From Ophioderma brevispina (Eukaryota; Echinodermata; Ophiuroidea; Amphilepidida; Ophiodermatidae): 64,000 nucleotides of DNA. Under the pieces are notes generated by a model. That model was given only the letters and a program-made list of their open reading frames with translations. It was not told where the DNA came from and searched no databases. The stretch is taken from positions 1 to 64,000 of the forward strand of contig JAMKCH010084935.1 of the NCBI GenBank assembly GCA_023653785.1. Direction: 5' to 3'. Every line of letters begins with the position of its first letter. The first letter of the stretch is position 1. The position numbers and the translations under genes are program-made. Below are positions 1 to 11,993 of this stretch, piece by piece.

Positions 1-36
1 AAGGACTCCTTGGGAAATCTCTGAGTCAGCCTTTAA
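1..36. mobile_element. Right end of an AGGCTGA-family MITE, cut by window edge
   Basis: The window opens with TTGGGAAATCTCTGAGTCAG and then CCTTTAA, identical in form to the right terminus at 26735-26764. Confidence 0.55.
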
Positions 37-624
37 CCATGCACGTTCGTTCTTTGACACATATCTCATATTTGCAGTGCTGTATTTGTATTTCGTGTAT
101 TTGACTCTCACATACCCCACGAGGTGTTGAGATTGAAAAAGATACTTGTCTTACAGCAAGTCAAAAGTAAAGAGAAGTCAGAAGTGGTGGATCCAGAGAA
201 GTGGGGGGAAGGGGCCGTATTCATTAAAGGGATAAGCAGCGATTTGCTGAACCAAAACATCATTAGCATTGATGTGCTAACATAACCTGCAAGTGGCTGG
301 CTTGAAATCCGTGTGTTAAAGACAAGGCAGTACTTTTTATCCGATTCTGTAATTTCTATACGTGCGTATAAAAATTACGACTTGAGATCAAAAAAGCCTT
401 TCCCTGTTAATATCCCAGATTTATAAGAGTAATACTGTGCAGCATGACCTTTACAGTCTGACCTGAAACACAATTATTATTGATCTTTACTTATTCTGTA
501 CTGGTGCAAACCACAATCGGCTGTTTAGTGTTGATTTTGAGATGCCATCGCTGTATGTGAATTTGCGAGAGATAATACGACAAAAAATATTTTAAAAAAT
601 CATTTGGCGTTTTTTGTTCCTACA

Positions 625-1215
625 TTAACCTTCGTCTTACCAAGCTTTTTTATGCAACCAAGGGGGGGGGGTGGTTACCACCACCCCTTGAGAATTTGTT
701 ATAAAGCACCCGATGCTTATCATTTTGATACCAGTGGATAGCTATGGTCCTCCTCTTTCCATTGATATCAAAATAAGTACCAACATACCTAGTATGGCAT
801 CACAGTGACGTCAAGTCCGCGAGTCGGCAAAATTGGCATTTTAAACAGAAAATAAGCGTAAATCCAATTTTGCGCCAAAAAAGTTAGGAATATTGGATTT
901 TCATGCGTTTTTAGCTCTAAATGATGGCAATTGACTAGTTTTACATGACAGGTGTTTAGAGTCATACTAACATAATAATTTCAACAAAAGCACCAAAACT
1001 ATCAATGGGTAGCAAACCACCCCACCCCCCACCGCTTTAGAATTGACGGCATACCCTATACCCGGTGAAGGTTTACCTCACTTTTTTCGCTAAAATGACT
1101 GGAAAGGATGAGAGAATTCATACCTAGGAGCTTGTTTACGCTGTTTGTGGCATTTTCAGCGCACCAAAGCGATTCACTGGGGAACACTCCCCCCCCCCTC
1201 GTAAGATAGGGTTAA
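625..1215. mobile_element. TTAA-flanked MITE (CCYTCG family), copy 1
   Basis: Bounded by TTAA on both sides, with inverted ends CCTTCGTCTTACC and, on the opposite strand, CCCTATCTTACGAGG. Just inside lies GGGGTGGTTACCACCACCCC. The body (ACTCGATGCTTAT-, AAATAAGTACCAACATACCT- and CCGCGAGTCGGCAAAATTGG-like phrases) matches 20340-20930. Short, no ORF, TTAA target site: piggyBac-type nonautonomous element is my inference. Confidence 0.65.
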
Positions 1216-2749
1216 AAGTAGTTATATGGAAATTCGTACATACTTGATCTATTATTTAAGCTAAAACTGCATTTCTACAGTTTTTATTCCTCTTCGTATT
1301 ATTGTTGCTTATCCCTTTAAACACAACTTAAACTTAAGTGTAAAAATTATACTTACATGGTTCCCTCTAACTTAATCAATCCACCGACTGTTGATTTTTA
1401 CTAAATTTTACCAGTGTATAATCATCTATACCTTATTGAAACAGTTTTATAGAATAAAATGTATTCATTTTTTCCATTCATTCTGTATAAGGTTACTATA
1501 TTTGGAAGCAGAGGGTGCATAAATGCATTGCAGTGCACCTATACTGTACTAAACACCCATCAGGACTAAGGATAATGTGTTCAATAAGTTTAAAGGACCA
1601 TGATAATTTCATGGTCATAATATAAAATGCATTTAGTACTAGCTCTTTGTCTTACTAAAAATGAGTTGTAAATTTCCCCAAATCTGCTGGCATGGTGGAT
1701 GGAGCAATACAAACTATGGAATTCAGCACTAAGGTATCTATATCTATTCTATTTTAAATTTGTAATTAATTTATTTAAAAAAAAATCATATTAGGAGTCT
1801 GTAATTGCACAGCCAGCCCACCAAGTGAGGCAATATTAAAAAACACTTTTCAAGTGTATGAAAAACACAATGGTAAATCCCACACGGGTCATGCATGCTA
1901 TCAATGTTTTACAAAATCATGACCTATTTTGTTGACAACATGCGAGCCACGCATGCAAAATGGAAGTCAATTACTTGGAACAGCCGCGCAAAATTCGTTG
2001 GACACATTTTAAAATGGGGAAAAATGGCGCTACGTGGATAATGTTACAACGAAATTGCGCCCAATCGGTTAGTAGTTGGCAGTCTATTGCGAATCTAATT
2101 TTGATACATTTTGGAGGGTTCCTATATTGAATGAGGCTTGGCCACCACCGTCTGACAATCCGGCACTTTTAAATATAGAGCCCTCAACAGATCCGAGTTC
2201 TCCTTCCCTGTAAGTTTTTCCTGCTTAGGTATGGTCTTAGGTTTCCAGGTGCTATATATGGTGTCGCGAAAACCTAAGACCGAAGACGTAAACACTGAAT
2301 AAACAATAAAGCGGAAGGGTGGCAGTGATTCACCGAAACATGTTCCCTCATGAGCGCAGCCAAGTCCAGAGCTTGTGATTATTGTGCGTTAATAACAGGA
2401 GGCATCCGTATTCTGTCACATAGATAAAACTACTGATTTTACACTCATGACAGACGGATAACGCCTGAATGATGCATATTCCATATTAGCGTTAGTGAAT
2501 AGGGAAAGCACGAAATGGAGACCTAGAAAATGGCACTGTCAGAGCCCTGCTAGATATCGATCACCGTCAGCTTCCTTAAGTTATTTTGAACCAAAGGTTG
2601 ATGATTTGTAAGACAACCTGATTGAATTGACGTTTGATGATGACAGAGGGGATGAAAATGGCAGATTGTCGATCAATGATTCGATTTAATGGTTGAGTGC
2701 GTGATATTGATCTCCATTTGATAGCCTAAATTGATCTAGTCGTTTTTTA

Positions 2750-4900
2750 GTAGTATGGCTTGAGGGTTAGTTTTCCAGACACCACACACGGATCTGGAAA
2801 AAAGACCCCGAAGAAATAAGAATCGATTTTTAAACTAAGTATTTTTTTTAGTTTGAAGTATGACTATTGGAAGATTGACGATGGATATGAATGATAATGG
2901 TTGAGGATTGACAGTGATCCATTTATATTGTATATTTGAGTTTATTCTTCGGTCTTGTTTCAAGGACACCCACGCACGGGTCTGGAAAACAAGACCGAAG
3001 ACATAAGACCGATTTTGTTCTACGACTAAGTAATTATTTTTAGTCTATGGTTAGGTCTCCAGACACCTACACACGGATCTGGAAAAATAAGACCGAAGAC
3101 ATAAGACATAAATTTATTTTTAATATAAGATTTTTTTACGTCTTGAAGTAATGGACGATTGGGAAAGATTAAGAGATGGAATGAATGATTAATTGTTGAG
3201 GATTGCAATTGATTAGTTTTATCGTCCTATTTGAGTCTTATGCTTAGGTCTTGGTTTCTACACCCACACACGAGCTGGAAACAAAGAACGAAGAAATAAG
3301 CTCGATTTGTTCTACGACTAAGTATTTTTTGAGTTTAGGCTTAGGTCTTTGTTTCCAGGACACCCACCCACGGATCTGGAAACATAAGACCGAAGAGACA
3401 TAAGAAATACAATTCTTCAAAACTAAGTATTTTGTAGTCTGAAGTAATGAAATATGGAAGTGATACGGAATGAATGATTTAATGGTTGAGGATTGACATT
3501 TATCTCCCTTTTATATCTGTCATAGTTGAGTCTTATGTCTTCGGTCTTGTTTTCCAGACACCCCCACACGGATCTGGAAAAAACAAGACGAAGGACATCG
3601 ATTTGTTTACGACTAAGTACTTTGTTTTTGTGGGAGTTTTTTTTTCTTTTTTGTTTTTTATGCTCTTAGGGTCTTTGGTTCCAGAACCCACAACGGATCT
3701 GGAAAATAAGACCGAAAGACATCAGAATACATATATGTCTAACAATAGATTTTTTAGGTTTGAAGTCATGAAATATTGAAGATTGATAGATGAATGAATG
3801 ATTAATTGGTTGAGTGATGACATGATCTCATTGTATTTTTCATATTTGAGTCTTATGTCTTAGGTCTTTGTTTCAGACACCACACACGGATCTGGAAAAC
3901 AAAGACCCGAGACATAAGCCAGCGATTTGTACGACTAAGTATTTTTTGTCTTATGTCTTAGGTTTTGTTTTCCAGAACCCCCACACACGGAATATGGAAA
4001 ACAAAGACGAGACATAAGAAATCGATGTGTATACGACTAAGGATTTTGAAGTCTATGTCTTAGGTCGTGGTTTTCCAGACACCCAACACGGATCTGGCAA
4101 AACAAGATAAAGACATAAGACATCGATTTGGTTCTACGACCAAGTATTTTTTGAGTCTTATGTCGTAGGTCTTTGTTTCCAGACACCACCACACGGATCT
4201 GGAAAGCAAAGACAGAAGCATAAGACATGATTTGATTCTACGGACTAAGTAATTTTGAAGTCTTATGTCTTAGGCCTTTGTTCAGACACCCACACACGGA
4301 TTCTGAAAACAAAGGAACCGAAGACATAAGAATCGATTTATTGTTCTACGATAAGTAATTTTTAAGTTTTATGTCTTAGGTCTTGTTTTTCCAGAACCAC
4401 CAGGATCTGGAAAACAAAGACCGAAGACATAAGACATCGATTTGTTCTCGACTAAGTATTTTTTGAGTCTTATGTCTTAGGCCTTTGTTTCCAGACACCC
4501 AACACACGGATCTGGAAAACAGACACCGAGACATAAGACATCGATTTTTGTTCTACGAATAAGTATTTTTTGAGTCTTATGTCTTGGTTTTGTTTACAGG
4601 ACACCCACACAGGATCTGGAAAACAAAGACGCAGACATAATACATCGATTTTTCTACGGATAAGTAATTTTGAGTCTATGTCTAGCTCTTTTGTTTTCCA
4701 GACACCCACAAACGGATTTGGAAAACAAAGACCGAGACATAAGACATCGATTTTGTTAGACACTAAGTATTTTTTGAGTTTATGTCTTAGGGTATTTGTT
4801 TCCGGACACCCTATAGGGTGTCTGGAAACGTAAGACCGAAGACATAAGACATCAATGCATTCACGGACTAAGAGTTAGTATTAGTCTTAGGTCATTGGTT
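2750..4900. repeat. Hairpin satellite array A
   Basis: About twenty monomers, mostly spaced ~100-105 bp, each built as an inverted repeat: TCTTATGTCTTAGGTCTTTG, TTTTCCAGA, a loop CACCCACACACGGA, then the complementary TCTGGAAAACAAAGACCGA and AGACATAAGACATCGAT. Spacers come in two sizes, a short one (TTTGTTCTACGACTAAGTA) and a long one with TTGGAAGATTGA and GTGATTGACATTGATCTCAT phrases. The last monomer (~4800) has a palindromic loop, CACCCTATAGGGTG. Confidence 0.85.
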
Positions 4901-5921
4901 CTTAGTCTTCGGTCTTATGTTTCCACGCCAACCCGAGGAACTAGGTCGTCGTCTGATGAGACCTAAGTTTAGTAACCCAGGAGAGGACCGTGACATTCTC
5001 ATGTTTTACCCTACGTAAGACCGCTTTCTCAATGTACAAGCAACCAAGTATCCAAAAGGTGTATATACTAATGTTTGACAAAAAACACGGCAACGCGACA
5101 CATGAATTATGCCGACATCCGGTTTCCCGATTGCATTGGACGAACTAAAATGATAAAAACTTTGTAAGTTAATCTGTTTTTACTAACTCAAAACTAATAT
5201 TCATATAAACGGGTATTTAACAATGAGAACTCCTAAAGATACAGTGCTGTAACAACATAGGGTGTAAAAAGGACATTTTTGAATAATTTTGAAGTTTTAA
5301 ACTAAAATTACATGTTTTAATCACAACCTCTGCTCTCTTTCCTTACTGCTTTTTAAATCATGAAATCAAAGATACAGAGAGAAGTTCCATTTACCACATC
5401 CAATTTTAGTGCTTTAGATCCTTGCGTATTTCTCCCCGTTTTTCAAATTTTAACCAAAACAGGAATTATTGCACTTGGCATAAAACACCTACATAAGTTT
5501 GACAGGCTATCGACAATATATGAACTATAGCTATACAAACATGAGGGACTACTTAAAATGTGGGACTTTGCCTATTTTCTTAGAGAAACTCCTAATTTGT
5601 CTTAATTTTTACCCAAAAAAGACGTTTTTTCCCAAAAGAAACACCCCAATTAATACACTTTTACCCCACACAAGTAGCATCTTACTATTAATCAATCTAT
5701 AAAATAAAGATCTAGGATAAAAAATACCACCACAATCAGTGCCTGTGTTGTTTTGGCTTAAAAATAAAAATCATGATTTTTCTAATTTATAGCCCCCAAA
5801 TGGAGGTTTTTTGGCCAAAAAAAAACGCCCCTGCCACCAAATTTTTTAACCAACCATCTTCGAAATTCTACATTATTATCATTCGAAAAAAAAAGTGGTT
5901 GTATTTTGTGGTACCGAGGGG

Positions 5922-5989
5922 AGGGTTCCAGACCAATTTGCAGTCCTGACCGCTCCACTATTACGACCTTTGCCAAACTGAGCTATCCA
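5922..5989 (-). repeat. tRNA-derived remnant in unit A
   Basis: The minus strand reads GGATAGCTCAGTTTGGC followed by GTGGAGCGGTCAGGACTGC and AAATTGGTCTGGAACC. TAGCTCAGTTTGG is a good Pol III A box, and the GAGCGGTCAGGACTG block looks like a tRNA anticodon arm. A cloverleaf does not close, so this is a tRNA-derived relic, not a gene. Confidence 0.4.
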
Positions 5990-6929
5990 AGCAGGTGTGG
6001 TAGAGGGCGATAGACTTATCGATAGGGGTTTAGTTCCAAAAATATATTAACATAACGATGTATTTATTTCTGCTGTTGTTGTTTGTTTTGTGTTTTTTGT
6101 TTTTTTAACTATCTTTTTTTTTAATTTTATGATATTTTACTGTAAAAGAACAATTACAACTCGCATATGTACATACACCGTTATGATTGTTATCCGCTAA
6201 AGGAAAGCGAGTGCGCGCTTCTTAAACTAACACTTATTCTCTTATTAATTTAACACATCAAAAAACAAAGGCAAATACTTACCCATGCCGGACACGCTAC
6301 TGGAACTCTAAAAAGAGAACAGCAAGGGACAGGCAGGGGAAACACAACCAATATACAGAAACAGATTCATCAATACACCAACAAATATAGACTTGCAATG
6401 TTTTATTAATATTCTCTAGGTCTATCGTCTTAAGGTTCCAGATGCTATAATTGGTGTCTGGAAACCTCAGCCGAAGACGTAAGCCCACTGATAAACAATA
6501 AAGAGGGGCAGTGATTCCCCGAAACATGTTCCCTCGTGAGCGAAGCCTATCCAGAGCTTGTGATTTCATTGTGCGTAATAAGGAGTCATGTAGCGTATTC
6601 TGTCACAATGAAGATATAAAACCTACTGATTTAACACTCATGACACACGGATAACGTCTGAATGAGCATATCCATGATTCACGCGTCCTAGTGAATAGTG
6701 AACGCACGCAAAATGCGACTAGAAAAATGGACTGTCCAGACCCGCTCGATAATTCGATCACTTCATCTTCCTTAAGTTATTTTTTACCCAAAGGTTGAAT
6801 TTTTTATTTTACTGATTACCTGATTGAATTGGACGTTGATATTGATTGACAGAGGGGATGAAAATGTAAGATTGGCTAGATCAAATATCGATTAATTGGG
6901 TTTAGTGATTGATATTGATCTCATTTTAT

Positions 6930-8370
6930 AGGCCTTTATGTTATTTTTTAGTCTTATGGCTTGGGTCTTTGTTTTTCCGACCCCCACACACTTGACTGGA
7001 AAACAAAGACCGAATACATAAGACAAATCGATTTTGTTCTAACAACTATTTTTTTTAGTTTTGAAGCAATGACATATTGGAAGATTGATGATTGAAATAA
7101 TGAATTAATTGGTGAGTGATTGACTTGATCTCATTTTATATCTGCTCATATTTGAGTCTTATGTCTTCGGTCTTTGTTTTCCAGACACCCACGCACGGAT
7201 CGGAAAACCAAGACCCGAATGACTAAGACATCGATTTTGTTCTACGACTAAGTCATTTTGAGTCTTAATGGCTATGTCTTTGTTTCCCAGACACCCCACC
7301 ACGGATCTGGAAACATATACCGAAGACATAAGGCATAAATTTTATTTTACACTAAGTATTTTTTTAAGTCTTGAAGTAATGAAATATTGGAAGATTATAA
7401 TGTAATGAATGATCAATTTGGGTTGAGTGATTGACATTGATCCATTTTATATCTGTCATATTTTGAGTCTTATGTCTTAGTAGGTCTTTCTTTTTCCAGA
7501 ACACCCACACACGGATCTGAACACAAAGACCTAAGACATAAGACTCGATTTTGTTCTACGACGAAGTAATTTTTGAGTCTTAGGCTTAGTCTTTGTTTTC
7601 CAGCCACCCACACACTGATCTGGAAACATAAGACCGAAGACATAAGACATAAATTATTTTCTACCAACTAAGTATTTTTTGAGTCTTATGTGTAAGTGTC
7701 TTTTGTTTTTCAGACACCCACACCGGATCTGGAAGCAAAGACCGAAGACATAAGACATCGATTTTATTCCACGACTAAGTATTTTTTGAGTATTATGTCT
7801 TAGGTCTTGTTTTCCAGACCCCACACACGAATATGGAAAACAAAGACCGAAGACTGACATAAGACATCGATTTTGTTCTGCTACGCAAGATTTTTTAGTC
7901 TTAGTTCTTAGGTCTTTGTTTTCAAGAACAACACCCAACACACGGAGCTGGAAAAAAAGACCTAAGACATTAGACATCGATTGTGGTTCTACGACTAAGT
8001 TTTTTTGAGTCTTAGGTCTTAGGTCTTTGTTTTCCATTTGTTTACACCCACACACGGAATGGAAAACAGACAGAAGACATAATACATAAAGACATCGATT
8101 TTGTTAGACTAAGTAATTTTGTTCTTAGGTCTTTGTTTTCCAGAACCCACCAACGGATCTGGAAAACAAAGGACGAAGGGAAATGACATCGATTTTGTTC
8201 TACGACTAAGTATTTTTTTGAGTATATGTTTAGGTCTTTGTTTTCCAGACACCCTATTAGGGTGTCAGGAAACATAAGACCGAAGACATAAGACATCAAT
8301 TTCATTACTACGACTAAGTTATTTTTAGTCTATGTCTTAGGTCTTGGTCTTAGGTATTCGGTCTTAGTTT
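6930..8370. repeat. Hairpin satellite array B
   Basis: Same monomer as array A, about twelve units at ~100-110 bp spacing, with the same two spacer classes at the left end and only the short spacer further right. It also ends (8245-8275) in a monomer with a palindromic CACCCTATTAGGGTG loop. Confidence 0.85.
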
Positions 8371-9400
8371 CCAGACACCCCGTAATAGGTCGTCGGATTA
8401 GGAACCCTAAGTAACCCTGAATGACACGTTGACAATCCTCATGTGTTACCCTAAGTAGACCGCTGGTCTCAATGTACAAGCAAACCAAGTATCCAAAGGT
8501 GTATATACTACATGTTTGACAAAACACGGACGGCCACGAGACACATGATTATGCCGACATAAGGTCCTTCCCGAGTGCATTGGACGACCTAAATTGATAT
8601 AAAACTGGGAAGTTAATCGGTCTGTACTCACTCACACTACTATTAATATAAACTGGGTATTTAATACTGAGAACTCCTCTAAGTACAGTGCTGTACAAAA
8701 TAGGTAAAAAGGACAAGTTTGAATAATTTGGCCATTTTAAACTAAAAGTACAGTGTTTTTAATCAAATACTCTGCTTTTATCTTTCCTTACTGCTTTTGT
8801 AAATCATCAAATCAAAAATATTACAGAGGAAGTTCATTACCACATCCAATTTTAGTGCTTTAGATCCGTGTGTATTTCTCCCCGTTTTTCAATTTTACAA
8901 AAACAGGATTTTCTTTGCACTTTTGGAAATAAACACACCTGCTAAAGTTTTACAGGCTCTCCCGACAATGATATGCAAATATAGATCTATAAAAACAATG
9001 ATGCCACTACGTAAAAATGTGTTTTTTGATATTTTATTAGAGAAAATCCTATACATTTTACTTTAATTTTTACCCAAAAAAGACTTTTTTCCCAAAAGAA
9101 ACACCCCATTAATACACTTTTACCCCAAAAAGTAGCAATTCTTAACTATTCACTGCAAGCTATATAAAATAAAGATCCATATGATTAACAAAATACCACG
9201 GCATCAGATCCTAGTGTTTTGGCTTTAAATAAAAATAAAAAATCATGGTTTTTATTTATGTTTAGCACAAAAATGGAGTTTTTGGCCAAAAAAACGCCCC
9301 TGCCACCAATTTTTTACCACACACCGTCATTTTCGTAAATTCTACATATTATTCATTGAAAAAAGGTGGTTTATTTTGTTGTACCGAGGGGGGGAGGGGG

Positions 9401-9467
9401 GGTTCACGACCAATTTGCAGTCCTGACCGCTCCACATACGACCATCTGGCCAAACTGAGCTGATCAA
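9401..9467 (-). repeat. tRNA-derived remnant in unit B
   Basis: Matches the remnant at 5922-5989, with CAGCTCAGTTTGGCC, GTGGAGCGGTCAGGACTGC and AAATTGGTCGTGAACC. It was copied with the 4-kb duplication. Confidence 0.4.
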
Positions 9468-9890
9468 GACCAGGTGTGGTAGGAGGAGCGATTGATATTA
9501 TCTATAGGGGTTAGGTTATTATTTTTTTCTGCTGATGTTTGGTTTTGGTTTTTGTTTTTTTGTTTTTTTGTAACTTACTGACTCTCCAGGGGGTAGAGAA
9601 AGAATGTAAAGAAAAAAATACAAAATCGCATATGTAAATACACCGTTCGAGTTATCCGCTAAAGGAAAGCGAAGGGCGCCTTTTAAACCTAACACTTATA
9701 TTCTTTATTAGTCATGTTTAAACATGCAAAAGAACAAAGGCAATTACATATACCCATGCCGGACACGCTACTGAACTCTAAAAGGAGAACAGAAGACAGG
9801 CAGGGGAAACAACCACCAATATACAAGAACAGATTAATTCATTACACACACAAAATATAGACTTTGCAATTGTTATTCATATTCTCTCGA

Positions 9891-11090
9891 GTGGCCCTTC
9901 CGAGGATAATTCTATTCAGATTTTCTAGCTCGAGAAAATTCTCAGTTCGTGGTTGTTTCTTCATTGCGTAAACATTCCGGGTCATCGGGAATCAGCACGC
10001 GATGAATGCTGCAAAGTAAATACTCAAACATATGGCCGCATCCATGGAAACCGATCAACACGCCCGGGGGTTCTTGGATTTTGCTCGGGAACCCATGCTT
10101 GTTTCGAAAAAAGAGGGACTAGCTGCAAATGCGGGACTACCGCTAGGGGTATCAAATTCAAATTAATCAAGTTCTAGTCCCGCTGGGGGTACAAATTCAG
10201 TTGTGATTGTGACTGGTTCAATGATACAAATAGGAAAAATTAACCTAAACATATCGGCAAAATAACCCTAAGGGGCGTATTTTTTCTTGCAGTAGTACAA
10301 GTGTCATTTTTCCTGTATATTGGCTATTTTAAATGTGTTCCTTTTTTATGTATTGGGAACAGGTCCCGCAAGGGGCATAATTTCACTGCAAATTACCTTC
10401 AATCTTCAATTAAGTTTTATTTGTTCATCAGAGAATATGCCCTATAGCCAAAAACAATATGATAATTATGTAAATAATGCATTACAGTGAAAAATTAATT
10501 GTTATAATATTAAAAATATTTCGCATACAAGATGTTTATAATACATTATAAGTGTAATTTCAAGAGAGTATATAACTGGGATAACACTGCTGGAAAATAT
10601 ATTTAAAATGGCAGTAAGGATGTCATATTACTGCTGTACCGTTGGTGTATATGTTCACTGAAAACTAGTATAATTTCACCAAAGTTCAATTAGGGGCCGG
10701 GTATATTTTAACTGAAAATTAGTCCCATTAGAGGTAACTTTCAGAACCCCTGGGACGAGCATGGGTGCCCAACGAAAATCCTAGACGCCCTTCCCCCGGT
10801 CCAACTTTCAAACTTTCATCCTTTATTTTTCACACTGGGCAGTCTTGGCAGTAGAGGTGAATTCATAACGATGTACATTAACTTCTTATATAACGAAAAC
10901 AACAACAAATACACACCGGATACAGCCGGACATGTTGTAATATGCAATATACTTTTACATTTTTACGTGTTCGGACATAGAGTTTTCAAAAAAATCTACA
11001 GTCATGATTGCTCGCCGATAATCGATTGCGGTAGAGGGATTATGATGAAAGGGTCGCTGTTGAATCCGTTCCTTTTGTGCAGGTGAATGG
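9891..11090. other. No supported gene; probable repeat relics
   Basis: Contains two nearby copies of CTAGTCCCGC / CTAGGGGTAT-type text (10109-10190) and open frames of 71-74 codons without motifs. Confidence 0.45.
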
Positions 11091-11099
11091 ATAAACAGA

Positions 11100-11228
11100 T
11101 TAAAATCGGATTATGGAAGTCGTTGTGGTTCCTTTTATCTCTTTCTTCCATGGTCAAAGCATAACGAAACGCGTAACCGGACTCTCAGACTCGCAGACAG
11201 ACTCATTTTTTTTAGTATTATAGATAGA
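11100..11228 (-). mobile_element. Possible Helitron 5' terminus
   Basis: On the minus strand the sequence begins TCTATCTATAATACTAAAAA and continues ATGAGTCTGTCTGCGAGTC, a layout often seen at Helitron left ends. It is preceded by A. The matching 3' hairpin with CTAG was not located in the next 1.5 kb. Confidence 0.3.
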
Positions 11229-11993
11229 TTTTTGCAATGGAATTAATGAAAAGCATTCGAAGGCAAAGTACATCGCCGTCTGAAATTTGAAACAGTAATA
11301 TTGTGGAGTGTGGAGGATGAGGAGTGTTATAAATTCTGAGATGTGAAACTATTATTATTTGCTTATTTATATTTTATAAATTGCCTGGGATTAAATTACT
11401 AGATGAATTGTTATGTTGCTATTATAATACAAATACTGACTGTACTTGGAAAAAGTAATGTGATACTGAAACCTGTAATTTCAAACCTAAAATATTTTTT
11501 ACGGAGCGTTATAAATTTTGAAGTACAAATATCTAAAAATGTTTCATTATTTGCCTACCAAATCATATTCTATAGATTTTAATTCTTCCAGGAATTCAAG
11601 TATTATCATTCTGAATTGCTATGTTGCTATATCTTGATCAACGGCTTTGCTTAATGTCATAGGAAGCGAGTTGTCAGCAAAGACAATATTTGAACAACAG
11701 ATTTGCAATTTACATTAAAATAAATTTAATGTTATCCGAATCTCTGTATCGGGACTTTATTGACTTTTGTTAAATTGAGAAAGTTTGACTATTGTTCTTG
11801 CTTCAGGCACAGGTACCTTTTCAAATTCCACTGGTTGATTTAGCGAACATTTTAAATTACCATGAATAATGCATTACTGCAAGATGCAAAAATAGAAAAG
11901 AAAGATACACGAATTATGATGATAATGTGATTTGTGTCTTTTAGTCAATTTTAAAGGTACTGCTGAGATGTGCGAAAGAGTAATACTATCGGG

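Larger units (their letters stand above)
2229..6416. repeat. Tandem duplication unit A (hairpin satellite plus flank)
   Basis: This ~4.2 kb segment and the next one (6417-9890) share the same order of landmarks: a variant hairpin with CTATA in the loop, the phrase CGAAACATGTTCCCTC, a hairpin satellite array, a non-repetitive ~1 kb block (4980-5900 matching 8440-9370), a tRNA-like remnant, and the end phrase CCCATGCCGGACACGCTACT. Many one-base indels separate the copies. There is no supported gene inside. Confidence 0.75.
6417..9890. repeat. Tandem duplication unit B (hairpin satellite plus flank)
   Basis: Second copy of the unit at 2229-6416, directly abutting it in the same orientation. Its satellite array is shorter (about 6930-8370 against 2750-4900). 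The non-repetitive block and the tRNA-like remnant are kept. No gene is supported. Confidence 0.75.

Noticed and set aside
3486..8305. Many open frames in the satellite arrays
   Set aside because: They all repeat the same phrases translated from the hairpin monomer and carry no independent evidence of coding.
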